Positions 45,701-53,111 of a stretch of 64,000 nucleotides of DNA are shown here, one piece after another. How positions within the stretch are numbered: position 1 is the stretch's first letter; every line of letters starts with the position of its first letter. The notes under the pieces were generated by a model. The model was given only the letters and a program-made list of their open reading frames with translations. It was not told the DNA's origin and did no database searches. A program made the translations under genes and the position numbers. Origin of the DNA: Flavobacterium denitrificans DSM 15936 (GTDB lineage: Bacteria > Bacteroidota > Bacteroidia > Flavobacteriales > Flavobacteriaceae); contig NZ_AUDL01000016.1 of the NCBI RefSeq assembly GCF_000425445.1, positions 34,920 through 98,919 of the forward strand. The letters run 5' to 3'.

Positions 45701-47224
45701 CTGAGGCTGATCTGAAAGAACTGCCAAAGGCGTATCGTTACCCATAGAACTAATTGCCTCAGCTCCGTCGCTACCCATTGGGTTGATGATCGTTTTTAAA
45801 TCTTCAATTGTATAACCAAACAAACGTTGTCTTGTTAAGAAATCTAATTTTTCAACAGGAGTTGGATTATTAGTATAAGGTATTTTAGCCAAAGGCAATA
45901 AGTTAGCATCAACCCATTCTTTGTATGGACGTTTTGTAACTATCGCTTTCTTAACTTCCTCGTCTTCGATGATACGGCCTTCGTTCATATCAACCAAGAA
46001 CATTTTTCCTGGCTCTAAACGACCGTGCTGAATTACATCTTCTGGATCGATGTCTAATACACCAATTTCAGATGACATAATTACGAAACCACTATGCGTT
46101 AAAGTATAGCGAGAAGGACGCAATCCGTTTCTGTCTAATAATGCACCAATAACATTACCATCTGTAAACGGAATAGAAGCAGGACCATCCCAAGGCTCCA
46201 TAATACAAGCGTTGAACTCGTAGAAAGCTCTTTTTTCTGCAGACATAGTTTGGTGTTTTTCCCAAGCTTCAGGAACTACCATCATCATTGCCTCTGGAAG
46301 AGAACGTCCAGTCATTAATAAAAGCTCAATTACCATATCCATAGAAGCAGAGTCTGATTTTCCTTCTAAGATAATTGGGAATAATTTTTTGATATCATCG
46401 CCAAAAACAGCGCTTTGCATAAGCTCTTCACGAGCACGCATACGGCTTACGTTTCCACGAAGTGTATTGATCTCACCATTGTGACACATGTATCTAAACG
46501 GTTGAGCTAAGTCCCAAGATGGGAATGTATTTGTAGAGAAACGCTGGTGTACAAGTGCTAAACGTGTCACCAAGTCTGGATCTTTCAAATCTATATAATA
46601 ACGGCTGATGTCTTCCGGCATCAATAGACCTTTATATATTATAGTAGTTGTCGATAAACTAGTAAAATAAAACATGTGGCTTTCTGAGGTTTTAGATCCT
46701 CTTACGGCATGTTCAGCAATTTTTCTAGCTGCAAAAAGTTTTGCATTAAATTCTTGTTCAGTTAAATCCTGTCCGTTTTTAGAAACGAAAACTTGTTTAA
46801 TTGTTGGTTCTTTTTCTGCGGCGATTTCACCTAAATTTTCAACGTCAACTGGCACATCTCTCCAACCTAAAACTTTTAAGTTCTGGTCTTTAATAGTTGC
46901 CTCAAATGCATTAATACAAAAAGAAACCTGGTTTTTGCTTTTTGGTAAAAAAACCATTCCTACTGCATACTCACGCGCTTCAGGGATTTCAAAGTCACAC
47001 ACTTTCTTAAAGAACGCATGTGGGATATCAAACAAAATTCCAGCCCCGTCTCCAGTTCTTCCATCAGAACTAACGGCACCACGATGTTCCAATTTTATTA
47101 AGATGTCCAATGCTTTGTGAATAATATCATTTGACTTAATACCATTCAAATTACAAATAAATCCTGCACCACAATTGTCGTGTTCAAATTCAGGCAAATA
47201 GAGCCCTTGTTCTTTAACTTTCAT
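42710..47224 (-). CDS. gltB: Glutamate synthase large (alpha) subunit
   Basis: GltB makes two glutamates from glutamine and 2-oxoglutarate. From the ATG at 47224 the protein has about 1504 residues. The N-terminal nucleophile cysteine lies in [15 protein letters not shown], exposed after removal of a short propeptide. The FMN/2-oxoglutarate domain shows [13 protein letters not shown], the 3Fe-4S site is [17 protein letters not shown], and the GXGXG beta-helix domain closes the protein with [21 protein letters not shown]. The frame is open to 47296, but a TATTTTTG -7-like box at 47242-47249 lies in that extension. Confidence 0.96.
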   Translation of the reverse strand: [1504 protein letters not shown]

Positions 47225-47296
47225 TCTTGATATTTTTTCTACAAAAATAAAGATTTCATTAAACATAATGTATTGAAATTGTTCTTTTGCTTTCAT

Positions 47297-47641
47297 TTTT
47301 GTCGTAATATTAGAAAAAGGGTTCTTAAATGATAATAATATTATTTAAAGCATTGCGAAATGATAAAATCATAATAACAATTAAATAATATTAGGAAAAA
47401 TCGTCGTCAGGCCTAGAATTCAATAGGGTTTTTTGTTAAATCTCAAACGATATAGTGATTTTGTGTTAACTTTTTCGATGCAATTCGTTAACGATAAGTT
47501 TGCTTTCAAAAAGAATATCCAAATTAATAACAAATTGGGTCATTTTTTAATTCGAAAAAGATTTTACTTTTAAGTTGAATTTTGCTACTTTTGTCGCACT
47601 TTTATTCTGAAATAAATTCAGAACCAGACAAATTCTATATT
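47297..47641. other. Divergent gltB/sucC spacer
   Basis: This AT-rich stretch holds no gene. It contains an inverted pair GTTAAC at 47465-47470 and 47487-47492 and, near the sucC side, a TACTTTTG -7-like box at 47586-47593 without a clear -33 partner. Confidence 0.5.
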
Positions 47642-48835
47642 ATGAACATACACGAATATCAAGGAAAAGAAATTTTAGCAAGTTACGGAGTACGCGTGCA
47701 ACGCGGAATTGTGGCTAACAATGCGGTTGAAGCTGTAGCTGCTGCAAAACAATTAACTGCCGAAACTGGTACAGGATGGCACGTAATAAAAGCACAAATT
47801 CACGCAGGTGGTCGTGGAAAAGGTGGTGGAGTTAAGTTAGCAAAAAACTTACAGCAAGTTGAAGAGTTAGCAGAACAAATCATCGGAATGCAATTGATCA
47901 CACCTCAGACACCGCCTGAAGGTAAAAAAGTTAACAAAGTATTAGTTGCTGAAGATGTGTACTATCCTGGAGAAAGCGAAACTTCTGAGTTTTATGTTTC
48001 TGTTTTATTGAATAGAGGTACAGGACGCAACATGATCATGTATTCTACTGAAGGTGGAATGGATATTGAAGAAGTTGCTGAGCACACTCCACACTTAATC
48101 TTTACTGAAGAAATTGATCCAACTGTTGGATTACAAGGTTTCCAAGCTAGAAGAATTGCTTTCAATTTAGGTCTTTCTGGAAATGCTTTTAAAGAAATGG
48201 TGAAATTCATCGATGCACTTTACAATGCTTACATTGGTTCTGATGCTTCTATGTTTGAAATCAACCCAGTTCTTAAAACTTCTGATAACAAAATCTTAGC
48301 TGTTGATGCTAAAGTTAACATCGACGACAACGCTTTATACAGACAACCTAAATATGCTGAAATGAGAGATATCCGTGAGGAGAATCCAATCGAAGTTGAA
48401 GCTAAAGAAGTTGGTCTAAACTATGTTGACCTTGACGGTACTGTAGGATGTATGGTAAACGGAGCTGGTCTTGCAATGGCAACTATGGACTTAATTAAAT
48501 ACGCTGGTTTTGAGCCTGCTAACTTCCTTGACGTAGGAGGAACTGCTGACGCAAAACGTGTTGAAACAGCTTTCAGAATTATCTTGAAAGATCCAAACGT
48601 AAAAGCTATCTTAATTAACATCTTCGGAGGTATCGTTCGTTGTGACCGTGTTGCTCAAGGTGTTGTTGATGCTTACAAAAACATGGGAGACGCTATTAAA
48701 GTGCCAATTATCGTTCGTTTGCAAGGAACAAATGCTGAAATTGCAAAAGAATTAATTGACAACTCTGGTATGCCAATCTTATCTGCAGTTCAATTCCAAG
48801 AAGCTGCTGACCAAGTTAAAGCTGCTCTTTCTTAA
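47642..48835 (+). CDS. sucC: Succinate-CoA ligase (ADP-forming) beta subunit
   Basis: The enzyme converts succinyl-CoA to succinate with ATP formation in the citric acid cycle. From the ATG at 47642 the protein has 397 residues, the family length, starting [17 protein letters not shown]. The ATP-grasp domain has [19 protein letters not shown] and the C-terminal CoA-ligase domain has [13 protein letters not shown] and [16 protein letters not shown]. No sucD lies nearby, so the alpha subunit is encoded elsewhere, as usual in Flavobacteria. A TACTTTTG box at 47586 precedes the start. Confidence 0.96.
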   Translation: MNIHEYQGKEILASYGVRVQRGIVANNAVEAVAAAKQLTAETGTGWHVIKAQIHAGGRGKGGGVKLAKNLQQVEELAEQIIGMQLITPQTPPEGKKVNKVLVAEDVYYPGESETSEFYVSVLLNRGTGRNMIMYSTEGGMDIEEVAEHTPHLIFTEEIDPTVGLQGFQARRIAFNLGLSGNAFKEMVKFIDALYNAYIGSDASMFEINPVLKTSDNKILAVDAKVNIDDNALYRQPKYAEMRDIREENPIEVEAKEVGLNYVDLDGTVGCMVNGAGLAMATMDLIKYAGFEPANFLDVGGTADAKRVETAFRIILKDPNVKAILINIFGGIVRCDRVAQGVVDAYKNMGDAIKVPIIVRLQGTNAEIAKELIDNSGMPILSAVQFQEAADQVKAALS

Positions 48836-48861
48836 TTAAAATAAGAAATCAATTTATATAG

Positions 48862-48894
48862 AAAATCCACTCCGAAAGGTGTGGATTTTTTTTT
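48862..48894 (+). terminator. Terminator of sucC
   Basis: AAAATCCAC and GTGGATTTT pair around TCCGAAAGGT, followed by a run of T, 27 nt after the stop codon. Confidence 0.92.
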
Positions 48895-49001
48895 GTGATT
48901 TAACCGCAAAGCACGCAAAGTTTTTTTTACCAAGGATTGCCAATATAAACGCAAAGTTCGCAAAGCAAAATCAATAAAATTTTTAAGGAATTTATTTCGA
49001 C

Positions 49002-49089
49002 ATAGCCCGTGGTTTCAACCACGGGGACGCTCGGGAGATTCAAATTACACGATATGCATTGTGTCCCCGTGGTTGAAACCACGGGCTAT
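49002..49089. repeat. REP-like palindrome pair, copy 2
   Basis: This is the same element as 40898-40973, in the same orientation, with a different centre. It is likewise enclosed by imperfect arms of another repeat, here the CAAAGTTCGCAAAG type seen at 48901-48965 and 49119-49195. It fills the 365-bp sucC/DUF1456 spacer. Confidence 0.88.
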
Positions 49090-49200
49090 ATTTGAAAATA
49101 GGAGCTACAGGTCTTTTTAAAACACAAAGTTCGCAAAGCTTTAATAAATAAATCTTTGCGAACCTTACGTAATTCTTAGCGTTCTTAGCGGTTAAATAAA

Positions 49201-49665
49201 TTATTTTTTATTTTTCCCGTTTTTGAAAACCACTTTTTCTACCACAACTGGTTTTCCATTTCCTTTTGGGAATGATTTCTTCTTAGGTTTTCCAGTTGAT
49301 GAACCTGATTTTGACGGACTTTTATCACCTCTGTATTTTTCAGAGTCTTTTGGAGTCGCTTTGAATTCAGGTCTTTCTTTAGAAGTTTCTTTTTTAGGAA
49401 TTTCAGCTCTATGTTTTGTTAAAACGTCATTTGGGTTTTTAGGGTTTTCTTTTGTCCCTCTTAAATGAATAACCAATCCATTTAAGAAATTACGTAAGAT
49501 TTGATCGCCGCATTCCATATAGTTGGGATGATCTTCAGCTCTAAAAAATGCACCCAATTCAGATTTTGAAATTCTGAAATCAACCAATTCTAGAATTTCA
49601 ACTATTTGGTCGTCACGGAGCATCAAAGCCACGCGAAGTTTTTTAAGTATATCGTTATTTGTCAT
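49201..49665 (-). CDS. DUF1456 (YehS-like) protein with basic C-terminal tail
   Basis: Residues 1-70 form one copy of the DUF1456 domain, seen in NNDILKKLRVALMLRDDQIV, LVDFRISKSELGAFFR and GDQILRNFLNGLVIHLRG. The remaining 80 residues are low complexity and strongly basic (KSGSSTGKPKKKSFPKG), which could bind nucleic acid. Family members usually carry two domain copies, so this is a shortened form. A TACCTTTG box lies at 49754-49761. The function is unknown. Confidence 0.85.
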   Translation of the reverse strand: MTNNDILKKLRVALMLRDDQIVEILELVDFRISKSELGAFFRAEDHPNYMECGDQILRNFLNGLVIHLRGTKENPKNPNDVLTKHRAEIPKKETSKERPEFKATPKDSEKYRGDKSPSKSGSSTGKPKKKSFPKGNGKPVVVEKVVFKNGKNKK

Positions 49666-49775
49666 AATATTTGTTTCCTATTTTTCTTTTTTAAGTTTCA
49701 GGTTTCAAGTTTTTCTAATCTTTGCTTGAAACTAAAACGCATCATTTATTTTGCAAAGGTAGTTTTTTAAACTGA

Positions 49776-50810
49776 TTAAAATTGAGAATTAAATTCATTT
49801 AAAACACCAACTAATTTATCTAGATCTTCTTTGAGATGATTTGCTGTAATTACAATTCGGTTCAGAGGTTCGGCTTCTTTAGTATATTTAAAGCTTGCAA
49901 TAATTATATTTTCATTTTTTAATGCGTCAACTAATTCTTTTGACAATAAATAAATTAGAGGATAACTTTTGTCAAACTTAATATTCTCATTCTGAATTAG
50001 AATCGAATCAATATAATTTAAATTGTCAAGCAGTTTTTGATGTTGTATTTTATAAATCTCTGAAGCATCAGAAAGTGTCTGCACAAAAGCAGGATTCATT
50101 CCGGCAGCACTTGTAAAAGTTTCAAGTTCTTTTATTTCTGTAATGAAATCAGAATCAGAGGCAATTACTCCGCCTGTTAATCCGAAAGCTTTTCCGAGAG
50201 ACGAAACAAGAATTTTTCTTTTAATTGGAAATTGAACTGTGGCATAAATTCCAGAACCATTATTGTTTACAATTCCTAAAGAGTGAGATTCGTCAATAAC
50301 CAACGTAATTTCTTTATGATTTGAAATATCGTTTATAAAAGATAAATCAATAGGTTTTGTTTGGAATGAAGGAATACCATCAGTCAAAATCGTTATCTTT
50401 TCTGGTTTTGAATCTAATAAACGATTATTCAGTTTTTCGTTTACAAAAACAGAAAGGCTTTCTTTTGTTTGAATTGCTGAATGAATTTCATTTAAATGAT
50501 AAAAACAATCGGTTTGCTTTTTTAATTTTTCAATAACCAATTTTCCAGCCAACATTCCAGAAGAAACCGTAACCGTCGATTCTGACCCAATATGTGAAGC
50601 CATGAAGTTTTCTCCAGCACTATAAGCATCTAATTGAATATTTGCTGTTCTAGAGCTTCCATACGTTGTTCCCCATTTCAAAATATTCTGGATAACCAAA
50701 TCTTGAAAAGCTGCATTGGTTGGAAGTCCGAGATAAGCAGTACCGCCATAATATAAATATTGTTTTTGGCCCACTTCAATAATACGGTCTGGAAATTTTT
50801 CGACTATCAT
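49776..50810 (-). CDS. AONS-like PLP-dependent acyltransferase or aminotransferase
   Basis: This 344-residue protein resembles 8-amino-7-oxononanoate synthase and glycine C-acetyltransferase. The signature histidine-aspartate LVIDESHSLGIVNNNGSG and the lysine in VSSLGKAFGLTGG fit the alpha-oxoamine synthase family, although it is shorter than BioF (about 385). It begins 1 nt after the dipeptide epimerase stop. Pairing with that enzyme points to peptidoglycan-peptide or amino-acid metabolism rather than to biotin. The reaction is not known. Confidence 0.75.
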   Translation of the reverse strand: MIVEKFPDRIIEVGQKQYLYYGGTAYLGLPTNAAFQDLVIQNILKWGTTYGSSRTANIQLDAYSAGENFMASHIGSESTVTVSSGMLAGKLVIEKLKKQTDCFYHLNEIHSAIQTKESLSVFVNEKLNNRLLDSKPEKITILTDGIPSFQTKPIDLSFINDISNHKEITLVIDESHSLGIVNNNGSGIYATVQFPIKRKILVSSLGKAFGLTGGVIASDSDFITEIKELETFTSAAGMNPAFVQTLSDASEIYKIQHQKLLDNLNYIDSILIQNENIKFDKSYPLIYLLSKELVDALKNENIIIASFKYTKEAEPLNRIVITANHLKEDLDKLVGVLNEFNSQF

Positions 50811-50811
50811 T

Positions 50812-51822
50812 TTATAGCAATGTAACTCCGGTTCCGTTAAGACTTGAATAATTTACGATGCCGTTTTTGATCGTTACACCAGTTGCGATATCTTCAGCCA
50901 AAAGCAGTGCGCCATCCATGTCAACATAATCCAATTGAGGAAGCAAATGCGCAATTGCTGAAATTCCAACGGTAGATTCCGTCATGCAACCCACCATTGT
51001 CCTTAAACCTAGTTTTTTGGCTTCTTCAATCATGCGTTTTCCTGGAGTCAATCCGCCACATTTTACCAATTTCACATTCACGCCATGAAAATGATTGAAG
51101 CATTTCGCTACGTCTTCTTCTATAATACAGCTTTCATCAGCAATAATTGGTAAAACAGAATGTTTGAAAACCTCTTTGTGTGCTTCCCAATTATCCGCTT
51201 TCATCGGCTGTTCTAAAAATTCCACACCAAGTTTTTTCAATTCTACAGCATTATTGATCGTTTCCTCAACGCCCCAGCCGCAATTGGCATCAATTCTAAA
51301 AATGGCATTAGTATGTTTTCGAAGTTCTTTTACAATAGCAATATCTTCTTTTGTTCCCAATTTGATTTTATAAATAGGCCAAGGAAGTTCCTGCATTTTT
51401 GAAACCATTTTTTCAATCGAAGCAATTCCGATTGTATAATCTGTCATCGGATTTTTTTCTGTGGTATAATTCCACAATTCGTAGAGTTTTTTACCTTTTA
51501 TTCGTGCATACAAATCGTTATAGGCTAAATCTAAGGCACACAATGCAAACATGTCATCTTTTAAATACGGATGAATTTTTGCCCAAAAAACATCAGGAGT
51601 TTCAATTTCTGAAGTTTCAATAACAGTTCTGATTTTCTCCAAATCTTCCATCATCATCGGAACCGTAGTTTTGTAATAAGGATTTGAAGTCGCTTCGCCA
51701 AAACCAGAAAAACCATTGCTTTGTAATTCCACAATTAGTGAAGGCTGAAAATCAATTGATTCTCTGGAAATAGTGAACGTGTGTTTGAGTTTTAGATTAT
51801 ATTCTCTTAGAATTAGTTTCAT
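50812..51822 (-). CDS. Dipeptide epimerase (L-Ala-D/L-Glu epimerase type)
   Basis: This 336-residue enolase-superfamily enzyme has the catalytic KxK in IYKIKLGTKEDI, the metal ligands Asp in FRIDANCGW, Glu in EFLEQPMKADN and Asp in IADESC, and Lys in NVKLVKCGGLTPG. Such enzymes epimerise L-Ala-D-Glu from murein recycling to a form peptidases can cleave. It lies between an exported esterase and an AONS-like gene, tightly spaced on both sides. The substrate is inferred from the family. Confidence 0.84.
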   Translation of the reverse strand: MKLILREYNLKLKHTFTISRESIDFQPSLIVELQSNGFSGFGEATSNPYYKTTVPMMMEDLEKIRTVIETSEIETPDVFWAKIHPYLKDDMFALCALDLAYNDLYARIKGKKLYELWNYTTEKNPMTDYTIGIASIEKMVSKMQELPWPIYKIKLGTKEDIAIVKELRKHTNAIFRIDANCGWGVEETINNAVELKKLGVEFLEQPMKADNWEAHKEVFKHSVLPIIADESCIIEEDVAKCFNHFHGVNVKLVKCGGLTPGKRMIEEAKKLGLRTMVGCMTESTVGISAIAHLLPQLDYVDMDGALLLAEDIATGVTIKNGIVNYSSLNGTGVTLL

Positions 51823-51852
51823 TGTAGGTGTATTTTTCTTTCTATTTTAATC

Positions 51853-52656
51853 TCAATAACCAAGCCATAAAACAGCTTTTACAAAGCCGTCGCGCCACAA
51901 TTTTTCATTGTGTTCTCCACCTTTTACAATTTTTGTTTTGCTGAGGTGAAGGCAATAACAGCGGTTTTTATCTAATAAACGCTCCATTTTTTCCAGATCT
52001 TTTACCATCTCATCACTTTCTTTATCACCACATAAAAAGTAAAATCTCGTTTTAATTTTGGGTGATTGTTCGGTAAACGTATAAATCTCATTTGAGAACC
52101 AAAATGAAGGTGAAAAGACTCCAGCATTTCCAAAAACCTGAGGATATTTTACCGCTGCGTAATATGAAACCAATCCGCCAAGTGAACTTCCCATAATTGT
52201 CGTGTTTTTGGCTTTTGTTTTGGTTCTGTAGTTTTTGTCTATATATGGTTTTAAAGTGTTTACGATAAAATCAACATAATTGTCGGCTTCTCCGCCACCG
52301 TATTTTTCATTTTTGAAAGGCGTAAGTTCATTAATTCGTTTTTCATTCCCGTGTTCAATTCCTACAACAATTACAGGAGCTTTTAAGCTGTCTAGTTTTT
52401 CATCGACATTCCATTCGCCGACAAAGGAAGTTTTGGCATCAAATAAATTTTGTGCATCGTGCATATAAATCACGCTGTATCTTTTTTTTGTTGAAGTTGA
52501 ATAGCCTTCGGGCAAATACAGCCAGATTTTTTTAGTCGTTTTAAGCTGAGGGGCTTCAATGGTAAAAGTAGAAACGTTTTTTGAAGCCGTGCTTTCCTGA
52601 GCATTTCCAGCCGTAAACGTCAGCAAAAATATAAAATAGAAAAATCCGCGAATCAT
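51853..52656 (-). CDS. Exported alpha/beta hydrolase, esterase-D type
   Basis: This 267-residue protein has a signal peptide ending in TAGNAQE and the esterase-D fold used by enterobactin esterases: YSVIYMHDAQNLFD, the nucleophile serine in IMGSSLGGLVSYYA, Asp in CGDKESDEM and His in VKGGEHNEKLWR. The three catalytic residues are visible. It lies 30 nt upstream of the epimerase gene and may share its operon. The substrate is unknown. Confidence 0.85.
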   Translation of the reverse strand: MIRGFFYFIFLLTFTAGNAQESTASKNVSTFTIEAPQLKTTKKIWLYLPEGYSTSTKKRYSVIYMHDAQNLFDAKTSFVGEWNVDEKLDSLKAPVIVVGIEHGNEKRINELTPFKNEKYGGGEADNYVDFIVNTLKPYIDKNYRTKTKAKNTTIMGSSLGGLVSYYAAVKYPQVFGNAGVFSPSFWFSNEIYTFTEQSPKIKTRFYFLCGDKESDEMVKDLEKMERLLDKNRCYCLHLSKTKIVKGGEHNEKLWRDGFVKAVLWLGY

Positions 52657-52709
52657 TCCTTATTGTGTTTTAAATTTAATGTAATAATTTAGCTAAAAAT
52701 AATAATTTG

Positions 52710-53111
52710 ATGAACACCGAAGAAGAAAAAAGAAGTTTACTTTTAGAAATGATTGCGTTTGCTACGATTGATGGACATTTGCACAAACGCGAGGTTGATT
52801 TTCTTTGGATTGTTGCCGAGGAATTGAATATTAGCAAAGAAGAATTTAAAGATTTATTTCATCAAGAGCATACGGTCAAAATAAATAGATCGGAGTTTCA
52901 ACGCATACAACAATTTTACAGACTGGCTTTGATAATGCATTGCGATGGAATTTTGCACGAAAAAGAAGCTACAGCAATTCATCAAATTGCACTGGAAATG
53001 GGATTAAATCCAAGTGCAGTAAAACGTGTTTTGGAATTGATGAAAAAGGCGCCAAATGCTATTATTGATCCAAATAAATTATTGAAAGTTTTTCAGGAAC
53101 AGCACAATTAA
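52710..53111 (+). CDS. TerB-like helical protein
   Basis: The protein has about 133 residues from MNTEEEKRSLL, with a TerB/DjlA-N-like all-helical fold: AFATIDGHLHKREVDFLW and ALIMHCDGILHEKEATAI form two repeat-like halves, each with Asp-Gly and His/Glu pairs that may bind metal. The ATG at 52710 is preferred. The stop overlaps the uvrB stop (convergent). The family is commonly linked to stress; no specific role known. Confidence 0.75.
   Translation: MNTEEEKRSLLLEMIAFATIDGHLHKREVDFLWIVAEELNISKEEFKDLFHQEHTVKINRSEFQRIQQFYRLALIMHCDGILHEKEATAIHQIALEMGLNPSAVKRVLELMKKAPNAIIDPNKLLKVFQEQHN

Noticed and set aside
46674..47120. Open frame of 148 codons opposite gltB
   Set aside because: It is the complement of the conserved glutaminase domain of gltB and has no independent support.
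47225..47296. 24-codon upstream extension of gltB
   Set aside because: A -7-like box lies inside it and the propeptide before the nucleophile cysteine is already of normal length from 47224.
47582..47641. 20-codon upstream extension of sucC from a TTG
   Set aside because: SucC proteins begin MNIHEYQ; the extension contains the promoter-like TACTTTTG.
40898..49089. Palindromic repeats considered as a CRISPR array
   Set aside because: Only two pairs, 8 kb apart, with no regular spacers and no cas genes.
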